54,346 bases of DNA from an uncultured Clostridia bacterium. GTDB taxonomy: Bacteria; Bacillota; Clostridia; Christensenellales; Borkfalkiaceae. Made by a program: the position numbers and the translations under genes. Shown here piece by piece: positions 42,242 to 52,659 of the stretch; the first letter of the stretch is position 1, and the number at the start of each line of letters is the position of its first letter. A model generated the notes under the pieces. That model worked only from the letters and a program-made list of their open reading frames with translations. It did not search any database and was not told the DNA's origin. Where the stretch lies: positions 1 to 54,346 of the forward strand of contig CALVHL010000012.1 of the NCBI GenBank assembly GCA_944327625.1, read 5' to 3'.

Positions 42242-44209
42242 ATGGAATTCAAGCTTCACTCCAAATTCAGCCCGACGGGCGACCAGCCCGAGGCGATAAG
42301 ACAACTTACCGAGGGCGTGCTCGACGGCATACGCACGCAGGTGCTCGTCGGCGTTACGGGCTCGGGCAAGACGTTCACCATGGCAAACGTCATAAAGAAC
42401 GTCAACCGCCCCACGCTCGTCATTGCGCACAACAAGACGCTCGCCGCCCAGCTCTGCAACGAGTTCAGGGAATTTTTCCCCGAAAACAGGGTAGAGTATT
42501 TTGTCAGTTACTACGACTATTATCAGCCCGAAAGCTACATTCCCTCGACCGACACCTATATCGAAAAGGACATGAGCCTCAACGACGAGATAGACAAGCT
42601 CCGCAATTCGGCGACCAGTTCGCTCGGCGAGCGCGAGGACGTCATAGTCGTCGCGTCGGTCTCCTGCATCTACGGTCTGGGCGCGCCCGAGGAATATTTC
42701 AGGCTGAGCATATCCCTGCGCCCGGGAATGGAGTTGGAGCGCGACGCGCTTCTGCGCAACCTCGTCGAAATACAGTACCAGCGCAACGATACCGATTTTC
42801 ACCGTTCGTGCTTCCGAGTGCGCGGCGACATAGTCGAAATTTTCCCCGCCAGCAATTCGGAAATTGCCGTAAGGGTAGAATTTTTCGGCGACGAAATAGA
42901 CAGAATATGCGAGGAGGATGCTCTGACGGGCAACATTCTGTCAGAGCTCAAACATGTGCTTATCTTCCCCGCCAGCCAGTACGCCGTCGGCAGCGAAAAG
43001 ATGCAAAGCGCGCTCGCCATGATAGAGCGGGATATGCACGACGAAGTAAAGGCGTTCCGCGACGAGGGCAAGCTATTGGAGGCGCAGCGGCTTGAACAGC
43101 GCACGACCTTCGACCTCGAAATGATGAAGGAGATAGGCTATTGCAGCGGCGTCGAAAATTACAGCCGCTATTTCGACGGCAGAAACCCCGGCGAGCCGTC
43201 GTTCACCCTCTTGGACTATTTTCCCAAGGGCAACTTCCTCGTATTCATAGACGAAAGCCACATGACCATACCGCAGATAAGGGCGATGTATCACGGCGAC
43301 CGTTCGCGTAAGGAAAACCTCGTCGGCTACGGCTTCCGCCTCAAATCGGCGTTCGACAACCGTCCTCTGACCTTCGAGGAATTCGACGTCCGCGTGCCGC
43401 AGCTTATCTGCGTTTCGGCAACGCCCGCGCCCTACGAACTCGGAGAGGCGGGGCAGGTGGTCGAACAGCTCATCCGCCCGACGGGGCTGCTCGATCCCGA
43501 AATAACCATACGCCCCACCAAGGGGCAGATAGACGACCTGCTCGGCGAAATAAACGGCGTTGTGGGCGGAGGCGGCAAAGTGCTCGTCACCACCATGACC
43601 AAGCGCATGGCGGAAAATCTCACCGACTACCTCAAAGAACACGGCATAAGGGTGCGGTATATGCACTCTGACATAGACACCCTCGAACGCGTGGACATAA
43701 TCAACGGACTGCGCGGCGGCGAATTTGACGTACTCTGCGGCATAAACCTCCTCCGCGAGGGGCTCGACATACCCGAAGTCAAGCTCGTCGCCATACTCGA
43801 CGCCGACAAAGAGGGCTTTTTGAGGAGCGAGACGGCGCTCGTGCAGACGATAGGCAGGGCGGCGCGAAATGCCGAGGGCAGGGTAATAATGTACGCCGAC
43901 AGCATAACGGGCAGCATGAAGCGGGCGATCGACGAAACCAACCGCCGCCGCACTATACAGAAGGCGTATAACGACGAACACGGCATAATTCCCCGCACTA
44001 TAATCAAAGAGGCAAAAATCAACCTCGGCATAACCACCAAGAAGACGGCGGCGGACGAAGTCAAGCTCGCCGATATTCCCGCCGAAATAGAAAAATTGAA
44101 GGCGCTCATGAAGGTTGCGTCTGCCCAGCTCGACTTCGAGCGGGCGATAGAAATACGCGACGCAATTTCAGAGCTGAGGAAAAAGCTCATCAAGGCAAAG
44201 AAATCATGA
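42242..44209 (+). CDS. uvrB: Excinuclease ABC subunit B
   Basis: A 655-residue UvrB, the DNA damage-verifying helicase-like subunit of nucleotide excision repair. It begins with [17 protein letters not shown], with Walker [11 protein letters not shown] (about 38-47) and the damage-probing beta-hairpin region [24 protein letters not shown] (about 339-342), helicase motifs near [14 protein letters not shown] and QTIGRAARN, and a C-terminal UVR motif (about 620-650) that contacts UvrC follow. Length is normal. ATG 42242 is the canonical start; an in-frame upstream TTG is not needed. The stop overlaps the uvrA start. Loading by UvrA, encoded next, is the known mechanism. Confidence 0.97.
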   Translation: MEFKLHSKFSPTGDQPEAIRQLTEGVLDGIRTQVLVGVTGSGKTFTMANVIKNVNRPTLVIAHNKTLAAQLCNEFREFFPENRVEYFVSYYDYYQPESYIPSTDTYIEKDMSLNDEIDKLRNSATSSLGEREDVIVVASVSCIYGLGAPEEYFRLSISLRPGMELERDALLRNLVEIQYQRNDTDFHRSCFRVRGDIVEIFPASNSEIAVRVEFFGDEIDRICEEDALTGNILSELKHVLIFPASQYAVGSEKMQSALAMIERDMHDEVKAFRDEGKLLEAQRLEQRTTFDLEMMKEIGYCSGVENYSRYFDGRNPGEPSFTLLDYFPKGNFLVFIDESHMTIPQIRAMYHGDRSRKENLVGYGFRLKSAFDNRPLTFEEFDVRVPQLICVSATPAPYELGEAGQVVEQLIRPTGLLDPEITIRPTKGQIDDLLGEINGVVGGGGKVLVTTMTKRMAENLTDYLKEHGIRVRYMHSDIDTLERVDIINGLRGGEFDVLCGINLLREGLDIPEVKLVAILDADKEGFLRSETALVQTIGRAARNAEGRVIMYADSITGSMKRAIDETNRRRTIQKAYNDEHGIIPRTIIKEAKINLGITTKKTAADEVKLADIPAEIEKLKALMKVASAQLDFERAIEIRDAISELRKKLIKAKKS

Positions 44210-47025
44210 AAGACGAAATTTATGTAAGAGGCGCAAAGGAAAACAACCTCAAAAATATCGACGTGAGAATACCGCGCAACACGCTGACGGTATTCACGGG
44301 GCTTTCGGGCAGCGGCAAGTCGACGCTCGCATTCGACACCATCTTCGCCGAGGGGCAGAGGCGGTATATCGAAAGCCTTTCTTCCTACGCCCGCCAGTTC
44401 CTCGGGCAGATGGAAAAGCCCGACGTGGAATTTATCGAAGGGCTTTCGCCCGCAATCTCGATAGACCAGAAGACGACCTCGCACAATCCCCGTTCGACGG
44501 TCGGCACGGTGACGGAAATCTACGACTATTTCCGTCTGCTGTTTGCGCGCGTCGGCGTGCCCCATTGCCCGCAGTGCGGCAGGGAAATACGCCGTCAATC
44601 GGTCGACGAGATAGCCGACAGAATAATGCTCATGCCCGAGGGCAGCCGCATTATGGTAGAAGCGCCCGTCGTGCGCGGCAAAAAGGGCGAGTTCGTCAAG
44701 GAGCTCGCCGCCTATAAAAAGAGCGGCTACGGCAGAGTGAAGATAGACGGCAATCTCTACGACTTGCAGGAGGAAATTCATCTCGAAAAGAATATCCGCC
44801 ACAATATCGCCGTCGTCATCGACAGGCTCGTCATAAAGGAGGGCGTGTTGAAGCGCCTTACCGACAGCCTCGAAAACGCGCTTAAACTTGCCGACGGGCT
44901 GGTCACCATCGACTGCGACGGCAAGGAGGAGATCTATTCCACCAAGTACGCCTGCCCCGACTGCGGCATTTCGATAGAGGAGATAGAGCCCCGCCTGTTC
45001 TCGTTCAATACCCCGTGGGGCGCCTGCCCCGAATGTTCGGGACTGGGCTTCAAGCAGGCGGTCGATCCCGACCTGATATGCCCCGACAAGACCAAGACGC
45101 TGAGGGAGGGCGCGATAAAGATAAGCGGCTGGAACCTCGATTCCTCCGCAATGACGCAGATGTATCTCACCTCGCTCTCCAAGGTATATAATTTCTCGCT
45201 CGACGTGCCCGTCAAGGATCTGCCCGAGGGCATTTACAATATGCTCATGTACGGCAACGGCGGCGAGAAGATAGAGCTCGACTATCATGCCTACCGCTTT
45301 TCGGGCAGTTATTCGACCTCGTGGGAGGGCTTTGCCGCCAATCTGCAACGGCGGTATAACCAGACCTCGTCCGACAGCGTAAAGTGGGATATAGAGCGGT
45401 ATATGCGCACTACCGAATGTCCCTGCTGTCACGGCAAGAGGCTTAAAAAAGAGGCGCTCGCCGTCACCGTGGGCGGCAAAAATATAGCCGAAGTGTGCGA
45501 TATGTCGGTCGACGATTTAAAGGCGTTCTCCGATTTCTCGTTCTTCACGCCCACCGAACACCTCATCGCGGACAATATTGTAAGGGAGATAGACAACCGC
45601 ATTTCCTTCCTCGAAAACGTCGGGCTGGGCTATCTCACTCTGTCGCGTTCGGCGGCAACCCTTTCGGGCGGCGAAAGCCAGCGAATACGCCTCGCCACGC
45701 AGATAGGCAGCGCGCTCACGGGCGTTTTATATATCCTCGACGAGCCGTCGATAGGGCTTCACCAGCGCGACAACGAAAAGCTTTTGAAGTCCTTGCAGGG
45801 GCTGAGGGATATAGGCAACACGCTCATAGTCGTCGAGCACGACGAGGACACCATAAGGGCGGCGGACTATATCGTCGACATAGGCCCGATGGCGGGCGTT
45901 CACGGCGGCGAAGTCGTCGCCTGCGGCACTCAGCAGGACATAATGAACGAACCGCGCTCGATAACCGGCGACTATCTCGCGGGCAGGCGCAAAATAGAAG
46001 TGCCCGAAAGGCGCGTTCTTCCCGACGGCAGATTTCTGAAAGTGCGCGGTTGCCGCCAGAACAATCTCAAAAATATCGACGTGGAAATACCCGTCGGGCT
46101 TATCACGGCGATAACCGGCGTTTCGGGCTCGGGCAAGTCCAGCCTCGTCAACGAGATAATCTATCCCGCGCTCGCCAACCGCCTCAACGGCGCAAGACAG
46201 CAGGAGGGCAACTGCGACGGCATCGACGGCGTCGAATATTTCGACAAGGTAATAGCCATCGACCAACAACCGATAGGCAGAACGCCGAGGAGCAACCCCG
46301 CAACCTATACGGGCGTATTCACCATGATAAGGGAGCTGTTCGCCGCAACCCCCGACGCAAAGGAGAGGGGCTATAAGAGCGGCAGATTTTCCTTCAACGT
46401 CGCGGGCGGCAGGTGCGAACACTGTCAGGGCGACGGCATATTGCAGATAGCCATGCACTTCCTGCCCGATATATTCGTGCCCTGCGAGGTGTGCGGTGGC
46501 AAGCGCTATAACCGCGAGACGCTCGAAGTAAAATATAAGGGCAAGTCAATCTCCGACGTGCTCGAAATGACGGTGGAGGAGGCGACCGAATTTTTCAAGC
46601 CTATATCCTCCATATACAACAAGTTAAAGACGCTCGACGACGTCGGGCTGGGGTATATAAAGCTCGGACAGAGCGCGACGACGCTCTCGGGCGGCGAAGC
46701 GCAGAGGGTTAAGCTCGCCACCGAACTTTCAAAGCGCAGCACAGGCAAGACCGTCTATATCCTCGACGAGCCGACGACGGGGCTTCACAGCTACGACGTC
46801 GATAAACTCGTCAGAATAATGGCGCGGCTGAGGGAGGGCGGCAATACGCTCATAGTCATAGAGCACAACCTCGATGTCATCAAGACGGCGGACTATATCG
46901 TCGACCTCGGTCCCGAGGGCGGCGACAAGGGCGGCACGGTGGTCACCTGCGGCACCCCCGAAGAAGTCGCCGAATGTCCCGAAAGCTATACGGGGCAGTT
47001 CCTCAAACGCATTTTCGACAAGTGA
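44206..47025 (+). CDS. uvrA: Excinuclease ABC subunit A
   Basis: A 939-residue UvrA, the damage-sensing ATPase of nucleotide excision repair, of normal length. It has two ABC modules: Walker [14 protein letters not shown] (about 31-43) and [13 protein letters not shown] (about 638-650), with signatures [12 protein letters not shown] and [12 protein letters not shown]. There are two zinc modules (CPDCG...CPECSGLG in the first half and CEHCQGDG...[10 protein letters not shown] in the second). ATGA overlap with uvrB ensures coupled translation. uvrC is not in the window. A strong hairpin terminator follows directly. Confidence 0.97.
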   Translation: MKDEIYVRGAKENNLKNIDVRIPRNTLTVFTGLSGSGKSTLAFDTIFAEGQRRYIESLSSYARQFLGQMEKPDVEFIEGLSPAISIDQKTTSHNPRSTVGTVTEIYDYFRLLFARVGVPHCPQCGREIRRQSVDEIADRIMLMPEGSRIMVEAPVVRGKKGEFVKELAAYKKSGYGRVKIDGNLYDLQEEIHLEKNIRHNIAVVIDRLVIKEGVLKRLTDSLENALKLADGLVTIDCDGKEEIYSTKYACPDCGISIEEIEPRLFSFNTPWGACPECSGLGFKQAVDPDLICPDKTKTLREGAIKISGWNLDSSAMTQMYLTSLSKVYNFSLDVPVKDLPEGIYNMLMYGNGGEKIELDYHAYRFSGSYSTSWEGFAANLQRRYNQTSSDSVKWDIERYMRTTECPCCHGKRLKKEALAVTVGGKNIAEVCDMSVDDLKAFSDFSFFTPTEHLIADNIVREIDNRISFLENVGLGYLTLSRSAATLSGGESQRIRLATQIGSALTGVLYILDEPSIGLHQRDNEKLLKSLQGLRDIGNTLIVVEHDEDTIRAADYIVDIGPMAGVHGGEVVACGTQQDIMNEPRSITGDYLAGRRKIEVPERRVLPDGRFLKVRGCRQNNLKNIDVEIPVGLITAITGVSGSGKSSLVNEIIYPALANRLNGARQQEGNCDGIDGVEYFDKVIAIDQQPIGRTPRSNPATYTGVFTMIRELFAATPDAKERGYKSGRFSFNVAGGRCEHCQGDGILQIAMHFLPDIFVPCEVCGGKRYNRETLEVKYKGKSISDVLEMTVEEATEFFKPISSIYNKLKTLDDVGLGYIKLGQSATTLSGGEAQRVKLATELSKRSTGKTVYILDEPTTGLHSYDVDKLVRIMARLREGGNTLIVIEHNLDVIKTADYIVDLGPEGGDKGGTVVTCGTPEEVAECPESYTGQFLKRIFDK

Positions 47026-47044
47026 ATGAATAAGTGACAAAAAG

Positions 47045-47097
47045 CACTCCTTGAAGAATACTTTGGTAGTAAAGTATTTCAAAGGAGTGTTTTTTTA
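47045..47097 (+). terminator. uvrA terminator overlapping the next gene's ribosome binding site
   Basis: A long imperfect stem (47045-47064 with 47071-47089, about 18 pairs with one or two bulges), six-base loop, followed by seven T residues. The 3' arm contains AAAGGAG (47081-47087), the only ribosome binding site for the ferritin-like gene starting at 47099. Read-through transcripts would therefore hide that site in the stem. Confidence 0.8.
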
Positions 47098-47098
47098 T

Positions 47099-47608
47099 AT
47101 GCCAAAACCCTTAATCATTGACGCGCCCTATCCGTCACTCGACTGCCTCTGCACCGATCCCTGTTCGGCGCGGATAATTTCGGCGGCTTATGCCACGCCG
47201 TCGGGCGAACTCAACGCCATACTGCAATACATCTATCACTCTTTCAACTTCGCCCATTGCGGCAACAAGGCGGTTGCCGAAACGCTCGTCGGTATAGCCC
47301 TTGCCGAAATGAAGCACCTCGACCTTTTAGGCGAAGCGCTCATCAATCTCGGCGCGTCGCCCGTCTACACCTTTCAGCCGCCCGCGCAGTTCAACTTCTA
47401 TTCAACCAAGTTCGTCGCCTATTCGCGCTCGCTCGTCAATATGATTGAGGACGACATAATGGGCGAAAAGTACGCTATATACGGCTATGAAAAGATGCTC
47501 TGCCGCCTCAAAAACGGCACTTTGAAAGCGCTTATCGTGCGCATAATCGACGACGAAAAGCTGCACCTTGCCGAACTCAAACGCATACTTGACGGACTGT
47601 CTTGTTGA
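47099..47608 (+). CDS. Ferritin-like (CotJC/Mn-catalase-like) protein
   Basis: A 169-residue protein. Four-helix ferritin-like features are visible: Glu in GELNAILQYIYHSFNFA, ExxH in AEMKHLDLLGEAL, Glu in NMIEDDIMGEKYAIYGYEKM and the final ExxH in DDEKLHLAELKRIL. This gives a di-metal site like that of manganese catalase/CotJC or rubrerythrin-type proteins. An N-terminal segment (PYPSLDCLCTDPCS) carries three cysteines. ATG 47099 uses AAAGGAG inside the uvrA terminator hairpin, so expression may depend on hairpin melting or on an internal promoter not seen. The exact enzyme activity cannot be told from sequence. Confidence 0.75.
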   Translation: MPKPLIIDAPYPSLDCLCTDPCSARIISAAYATPSGELNAILQYIYHSFNFAHCGNKAVAETLVGIALAEMKHLDLLGEALINLGASPVYTFQPPAQFNFYSTKFVAYSRSLVNMIEDDIMGEKYAIYGYEKMLCRLKNGTLKALIVRIIDDEKLHLAELKRILDGLSC

Positions 47609-47634
47609 CAGCGAGAGGGCAAAGGGTGTAAAAT
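47605..47634 (+). promoter_or_regulatory. Promoter predicting a leaderless flavoprotein mRNA
   Basis: TTGACA (47605-47610, overlapping the ferritin-like stop codon) and TAAAAT (47629-47634) at 18-base spacing. The expected transcript start, six to seven bases on, coincides with the ATG at 47641. Confidence 0.6.
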
Positions 47635-47640
47635 CTTGCT

Positions 47641-48807
47641 ATGCAGAACTATGACGTAGCAATAATAGGCGGCGGTGCGGCAGGTCTTGCCTGCGCCGTC
47701 GCGCTCGGACAATATGCGCCGTCTTTAAAGACGGTCATAATAGAGGCGGGCGCCAGGCTGGGCAAAAAGCTTGCCGCCACGGGCAACGGTCAGGGCAACG
47801 TATCCAACGCAGATATGTCGCCCTGCCATTTCCACGGCACTTTCGCGCCGCTTGCCGTGCGCCTTTCGCGCGAATACGACGCGCTCTCGCTCTTTGACTG
47901 CCTCTTTACGGCGGACAAGTCGGGCAAGATATATCCTGCGGGCAAGCAGGCGTCCTCGCTCTCCGACTGCCTCATAAGAAAGGTCAACGCCGCGGGCGTA
48001 TCCGTCATTCTCGGCGCAAAGGCGACGGGTATAGACGGCTCTTTCACGCTCTCGCTTTCGGACGGCGGAAAGCTGACTGCCCGCCGCGTAGTGCTCGCCG
48101 CTGGCGGCTGCGCCCAGAAACAGTTTATGACCGACGGCAACGCCTTCCGCCTTGCAAAATCGCTCGGACATACGATAACCGAACTCTATCCGTCGCTCGT
48201 TCAGCTGAAAACGGATACGACGCATATAAAGACGCTCAAAGGCATTCGTGCGGAGTGCGCCGTCACCGCACTCTCTCGGGACAAGTCGGCAATCGCTCAG
48301 TCGTCGGGCGACGTCATCTTCACCGATTACGGCGTGTCGGGCAACGCGATATTCGGCATATCTCCGTACATAGCCCACCTCGGCGGCGTTACGCTGTCGC
48401 TCGCCTTTCTCCCCGAATTTTCGGAGGCGGACATAGTCCGCGACATAGAGAGAAAGCGCGCGCTCGGCTATGACTATTCCGAGCTGCTCTCGGGCAGTCT
48501 GCATAACCAGATCGGCAGGGCGATAATGCGCCGCGCGGGCGGCGCGGGCGCGGAGGAAGTCGCCCGCCTCGTCAAGCACTTCACGCTTGCCGTCACGGGC
48601 AGCATGGGCTTCGACAACGCGCAGGTCACCAAGGGCGGAGTGCCCTTTTCGGAAGTCGGCGACGACATGCAAAGCCGCAGAAAAAAGGGGCTTTACCTCG
48701 TCGGCGAAGTCGTCGACCTCGACGGCGATTGCGGCGGCTATAATCTGACGTGGGCGTTCGTCAGCGGCATGCACGCCGCCCGCGCCATAAGCGAGGAACT
48801 ACTATGA
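47641..48807 (+). CDS. HI0933/BaiN-like FAD-binding flavoprotein
   Basis: A 388-residue flavoprotein of the HI0933/YhiN family (aminoacetone-oxidase-like; includes BaiN). The dinucleotide-binding motif AIIGGGAAGLACAVAL is at about 7-22, and family motifs KLAATGNGQGNVSNADM and TDYGVSGNAIFGIS are present. The C-terminal FAD-contact block GEVVDLDGDCGGYNLTWAFVSG closes the fold. The length is typical. There is no ribosome binding site at a normal distance, and the promoter suggests a leaderless message. The stop overlaps the next start (ATGA). Family call is firm; substrate unknown. Confidence 0.92.
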   Translation: MQNYDVAIIGGGAAGLACAVALGQYAPSLKTVIIEAGARLGKKLAATGNGQGNVSNADMSPCHFHGTFAPLAVRLSREYDALSLFDCLFTADKSGKIYPAGKQASSLSDCLIRKVNAAGVSVILGAKATGIDGSFTLSLSDGGKLTARRVVLAAGGCAQKQFMTDGNAFRLAKSLGHTITELYPSLVQLKTDTTHIKTLKGIRAECAVTALSRDKSAIAQSSGDVIFTDYGVSGNAIFGISPYIAHLGGVTLSLAFLPEFSEADIVRDIERKRALGYDYSELLSGSLHNQIGRAIMRRAGGAGAEEVARLVKHFTLAVTGSMGFDNAQVTKGGVPFSEVGDDMQSRRKKGLYLVGEVVDLDGDCGGYNLTWAFVSGMHAARAISEELL

Positions 48808-50345
48808 TACGCCGCATAGACAATATAAAACTGCCCGCCGACCGCCCCGAAAGTCAGTTGAAGGGCATTGTGGAGGGCAAGCTCCGCACAAAACTCAAAT
48901 ATTTTAAGATACTCAAAAAGTCGCTCGACGCGCGCGACAAGCGCAATATATTCTGGCTGTATTCTGTCGCCGTGTCCGAACGCGAGGAGAGGGAGAGCGT
49001 AAGGGAATACGGCAAGATCTCCTGCCGCCCGACCGTAGCTATTATAGGCGGCGGCCCTGCGGGGCTGTTCTGCGCGATAGATCTCGTCAGGCACGGCTTC
49101 CGTCCGCTCATATTCGAGCGCGGCGAGTGCGTGGAGGACAGGCGTTTAACCTGCCTCAGCTTCTTTTCGGGCGGAAAGCTTAACGAAAGCTCCAACGTGC
49201 AGTTCGGCGAGGGCGGCGCGGGCGCGTTTTCGGACGGCAAGCTCAATACCCGCACCAAGGACAGCCTCAATGCCGACGTGCTCGACACCTTCGTTCAGTT
49301 CGGTGCGCCAGAGGACGTCGCCTATCTCAATAAGCCCCACGTCGGCAGCGATATGCTCTACGACGTTCTGCGCAACATCAGAAAATATATCATCGAAAAC
49401 GGCGGCGAATATTTCTTCAATACTCGTCTCGACGGCCTCGAATGTACGGGCGGCGAACTGACCGCGATAGCCGTCACGGGCGTAAAGGACGGCATTTCCC
49501 GCCGCGTACCCGTCGACGCCTGCGTGCTGGCAATCGGACATTCCGCGCGCGATACCTTTGAAATGCTCCACCGCAGCGGAGTTTATATGCAGCCGCGCGA
49601 TTTTGCTGTCGGCGTGAGGATAGAGCACCTCGCCTCGGAGATAGGTTTTGCGCAGTACGGCGAAAGCTATAAATTTCTTCCGACGGCGGACTATCAGCTC
49701 GTCAGCCACGCAGACGAACGCACGGTATTCACCTTCTGCATGTGCCCGGGCGGCGTAGTCATACCCGCGGCGAGCGAGCAGGGCGGGGTGGTGGTAAACG
49801 GAATGAGCCTCCGCGCCCGCGACGGCGTAAACTCCAATTCCGCGCTCATGGTGCAGATGAGGAGGGAGGACTTCGACGGCGACGATCTCTTTGCGGGCGT
49901 GCGCTTTCAGCGCGAGATAGAGCGGCGGGCATTCCTCTGCGGGGGAAGCAATTACCGCGCTCCCGTCCAACTCGTCGGCGACTTCTTAAAGGACAGAAAT
50001 TCCTCGGCGTTCGGGCAATTGGTGCCCACATATAGCGCAGGCACTGCGTTTGCGCCCGTCGACGAAGTGCTGCCGAAGGTCGCCTGCCGTGCGCTTCGCG
50101 CCGCCATTCCCGATATGGCAAAACGCCTTAAAGGCTTCGACGCGGGCTATGCCGTGCTCACCGCCGCAGAGACGCGCTTTTCCTCGCCCGTCAAAATTCT
50201 GCGCGGCGCGGATATGCAGTCGGTAAGCATAAAAAATCTCTATCCCTGCGGCGAGGGCAGCGGTTACAGCGGCGGAATAACCTCCTCCGCGGCGGACGGT
50301 ATGCGCGTTGCCGAGACGCTGTATTCGCGTTTCGGCGGGCAGTAA
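48804..50345 (+). CDS. FAD-dependent dehydrogenase (COG2509 type)
   Basis: A 513-residue NAD(P)/FAD-dependent oxidoreductase. The N-terminal 70 residues form the small alpha/beta region typical of COG2509 (IRRIDNIKLPADRPESQLKG, then LDARDKRNIFWLYSVAV). The FAD-binding motif is AIIGGGPAGLFCAIDLVRHG (about 77-96). Further marks are NVQFGEGGAGAFSDGKLNTR, the AIGHSARDTFEML block and the C-terminal YPCGEGSGYSGGITSSAADG. It starts at ATG 48804, overlapping the preceding stop. Function of the family is unknown; the neighbouring flavoprotein suggests a joint redox role, which is inference. Confidence 0.92.
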   Translation: MIRRIDNIKLPADRPESQLKGIVEGKLRTKLKYFKILKKSLDARDKRNIFWLYSVAVSEREERESVREYGKISCRPTVAIIGGGPAGLFCAIDLVRHGFRPLIFERGECVEDRRLTCLSFFSGGKLNESSNVQFGEGGAGAFSDGKLNTRTKDSLNADVLDTFVQFGAPEDVAYLNKPHVGSDMLYDVLRNIRKYIIENGGEYFFNTRLDGLECTGGELTAIAVTGVKDGISRRVPVDACVLAIGHSARDTFEMLHRSGVYMQPRDFAVGVRIEHLASEIGFAQYGESYKFLPTADYQLVSHADERTVFTFCMCPGGVVIPAASEQGGVVVNGMSLRARDGVNSNSALMVQMRREDFDGDDLFAGVRFQREIERRAFLCGGSNYRAPVQLVGDFLKDRNSSAFGQLVPTYSAGTAFAPVDEVLPKVACRALRAAIPDMAKRLKGFDAGYAVLTAAETRFSSPVKILRGADMQSVSIKNLYPCGEGSGYSGGITSSAADGMRVAETLYSRFGGQ

Positions 50346-50426
50346 TTTGCCCCGCTTCCAAAGTGTACTTTTCTGCACCCGATGTTTATATAAATATCTC
50401 TTTTTTATCATATATTTTACACAATG

Positions 50427-50527
50427 GTCTGTTATACTCTGGTCACAAAAGCAAAACAGACCACACTTAACTTTTTTCATATTCTCTCTTTGGAAATACG
50501 CAGTCCTTCGGGGCTGCGTATTTTTCT
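50427..50527 (+). terminator. Two consecutive hairpins, the second a UUCG terminator
   Basis: The first inverted repeat is ggtctgtt (50427-50434) with aacagacc (50455-50462), followed by ACACTTAACTTTTTT. The second is a 13-bp stem (50494-50506 with 50511-50523) closed by a TTCG tetraloop and followed by TTC. The second is the stronger candidate for ending the flavoprotein operon. A short unannotated RNA between them is possible but unsupported. Confidence 0.7.
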
Positions 50528-50543
50528 TGTATTCCGCCGCATA

Positions 50544-50572
50544 TTGACAGGGCGGGTGCGCGGTGGTATAAT
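50544..50572 (+). promoter_or_regulatory. Consensus promoter of glf
   Basis: TTGACA (50544-50549), 17 bases, TATAAT (50567-50572). The -10 lies about 50 bases before the start codon. Confidence 0.9.
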
Positions 50573-50623
50573 AAAAACGTAAACGGAGCGTCCGCGTTCC
50601 GAATAAAACAAGTGGTGAAAAGT

Positions 50624-51721
50624 ATGTACGATTATCTTATAGTAGGCAGCGGCTTATTCGGCGCGGTATGCGCTTACGAACTCAAAAAGCGCGGCAAGAG
50701 CGTCTTGGTTATCGAAAAGCGCCCGCATATCGGCGGCAATATCTATACCGAAAACGTCGACGGCATAAACGTGCACCGCTACGGCGCACACATTTTCCAT
50801 ACTCACAACAAGCAGATATGGGACTATATCAACGGGTTTGCCGAATTCAATAACTACATAAACCAGCCCGTGGCGCGGTATAAGAAGGAATGTTACAACC
50901 TGCCCTTCAACATGAATACCTTTACCAAGCTCTGGCCGGACGTATTCACGCCCGCCGAGGCAATGAAGCGCATCGAGGAGGAGCGGGCGGAGGGCTATAC
51001 TCAAAACCCCGCCAACCTCGAGGAGCAGGCAATAAACCTCGTCGGTAAGACCATATATGAAAAGCTCGTCAAGGGCTATACCGAAAAGCAGTGGGGCAGA
51101 AAGTGTACCGAACTCCCCGCGTTCATCATCAAGCGCCTGCCCGTCCGCTTCACTTTCGACAATAACTATTTCAACGACAGGTATCAGGGCATACCCGTCG
51201 GCGGTTATACGGCCATTATCGAAAAGATGCTCGACGGCGTAGAGGTAAAGCTGGGTTGCGACTTCTTCGAGGACAGGGAAAAATATCTCGCAATGGCTGA
51301 AAAGGTCATCTATACGGGCGCGATCGACAGGTATTACGACTATTGCTACGGCGCGCTCGAATATCGCTCCGTGCGCTTCGAGACCGAAATTCTCGACATT
51401 CCCAACTATCAGGGCAACGCCGTAATCAACTATACCGAATACGAAGTACCCTATACGCGCATAATCGAGCATAAACATTTCGAGTTCGATTCCACCTCGC
51501 CCAAGACGGTTATCTCGCGCGAGTATTCGTCGACGTGGAAGCTCGGCGACGAGCCCTATTATCCCGTCAACGACGAGAAGAACGGCGCACTCTATCAGAA
51601 GTATAAGGCGCTCGCCGACAGGGAAGAAAAGGTCATCTTCGGCGGCAGACTCGGACAGTACAGGTATTACGACATGGACGACGTCATTGAAAGCGCGCTC
51701 AACGCCCTCAAAACGCTCTGA
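50624..51721 (+). CDS. glf: UDP-galactopyranose mutase
   Basis: A 365-residue flavoenzyme that converts UDP-galactopyranose to UDP-galactofuranose, the donor for galactofuranose in surface glycans. The FAD-binding motif is LIVGSGLFGAVCAYELKKRG (about 5-24). IGGNIYTENVDGINVHRYGA and IFHTHNK follow. The active-site region has YNLPFNMNTF and KGYTEKQWGRKCTELPAFII. The C-terminal end GGRLGQYRYYDMDDVIESAL is typical. Length is normal. ATG 50624 follows the purine-rich AGTGGTG; a GTG at 50612 is a less likely start. It stands alone with a perfect promoter; other glycan genes are not adjacent. Confidence 0.96.
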   Translation: MYDYLIVGSGLFGAVCAYELKKRGKSVLVIEKRPHIGGNIYTENVDGINVHRYGAHIFHTHNKQIWDYINGFAEFNNYINQPVARYKKECYNLPFNMNTFTKLWPDVFTPAEAMKRIEEERAEGYTQNPANLEEQAINLVGKTIYEKLVKGYTEKQWGRKCTELPAFIIKRLPVRFTFDNNYFNDRYQGIPVGGYTAIIEKMLDGVEVKLGCDFFEDREKYLAMAEKVIYTGAIDRYYDYCYGALEYRSVRFETEILDIPNYQGNAVINYTEYEVPYTRIIEHKHFEFDSTSPKTVISREYSSTWKLGDEPYYPVNDEKNGALYQKYKALADREEKVIFGGRLGQYRYYDMDDVIESALNALKTL

Positions 51722-51744
51722 CAGATATCTTTGGACAAGAAAAA

Positions 51745-51768
51745 CCCTCCCGAATACGATCGGGAGGG
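51745..51768. terminator. Bidirectional terminator between glf and the ZIP gene
   Basis: ccctcccga (51745-51753) pairs with tcgggaggg (51760-51768), loop of six. A T-rich tract follows on the plus strand (CTATTTGTTTTT) and TTTTTCTT on the minus strand, so it can serve both convergent genes. Confidence 0.8.
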
Positions 51769-51779
51769 CTATTTGTTTT

Positions 51780-52658
51780 TCAGAGGAATATTATCATTAC
51801 GCCGACGAGCAACCCCACGAGCATTGCAAACGCGGGTGCTTTGCTTCGCCATATCAGTATGGATTCGGGCAGCAGCTCGCCGAATACGACGTACAGCATC
51901 GCGCCGCTCGCAAAGCTGAGGGAGAGGCAGAGGCTTATAGGCCCTATCGTGCCCAGTCCGTAACCTATCATCGCGCCTATTATCGTCGGCGCACCCGTTA
52001 TCGCCGTCAGAAGCACGGCTTTCGGCTTGCCCATTCCGCCCGCTATGAGGGGGACGGAAACGCTCATTCCCTCGGGAATATTGTGGAGGCCGATGACTAT
52101 CGCAAGCGCAAGTCCGCCCGTCAGTTCAAGCTCTGCCTGCGGTTCGTCCTGCACGTACGACGCGCCGATTACCATTCCCTCGGGCAGGTTGTGCAGTGCT
52201 ATCGCGCACGCCATTACCAGTCCGCCGATGAACAGCCCGCTGCGCTTGTTGCTCTGCTTATGTACTTCGTAGTGGTCGCTGTGAATGAGCTCGGACAGCT
52301 GATCGGCCGTCTTGGGGTGGTTCTTGTCAATGTGCGGCACTTCGTGGTTGGTCGCCTTGTCTATCCAGAAATTGAGAAGATATACCACGCCGTAACCGAC
52401 AAATACCATGCCGATTACCATAAAGGTATTCCACGCCGCGCCGTCGTTCTGCGTAAGCGCGTCAAGCATCAGGTCAAGGCAGACGACGGCAAGCATGACG
52501 CCGCCCGCAAAGCTCAAAAGCAGGCTGACAATCTTTTCGGAATTTCGGTTAAAAAGCGCACCGATAAGTCCGCCGATGCCCGTGCCGCCAACGCCCGCAA
52601 TCGCCGTAATAATTACAATTAAAGCAAAGGTATTCACTTTTTTTCTACATCTCCGCAT
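51780..52658 (-). CDS. ZIP family divalent metal transporter
   Basis: A transporter of about 292 residues of the ZIP family (ZupT/GufA-like), importing Zn2+ or related divalent metals. There are about eight membrane segments. The two conserved metal-binding helices carry HNLPEGMVIGASY and HNIPEGMSVSVPL. A His-containing cytoplasmic loop lies between the third and fourth segments (HEVPHIDKNHPKT, then HSDHYEVHK). The ATG at 52658 is taken as start, but no good ribosome binding site precedes it. A GTG at 52637, just before the first membrane segment, has GGAG upstream at long spacing and is possible. A short palindrome (52660-52673) lies right before the start. Confidence 0.9.
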   Translation of the reverse strand: MRRCRKKVNTFALIVIITAIAGVGGTGIGGLIGALFNRNSEKIVSLLLSFAGGVMLAVVCLDLMLDALTQNDGAAWNTFMVIGMVFVGYGVVYLLNFWIDKATNHEVPHIDKNHPKTADQLSELIHSDHYEVHKQSNKRSGLFIGGLVMACAIALHNLPEGMVIGASYVQDEPQAELELTGGLALAIVIGLHNIPEGMSVSVPLIAGGMGKPKAVLLTAITGAPTIIGAMIGYGLGTIGPISLCLSLSFASGAMLYVVFGELLPESILIWRSKAPAFAMLVGLLVGVMIIFL

Positions 52659-52659
52659 T

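Noticed and set aside
43627-45432. Minus-strand open frame of 601 codons
   Set aside because: It lies opposite uvrB and uvrA, which are certain; it is an antisense shadow.
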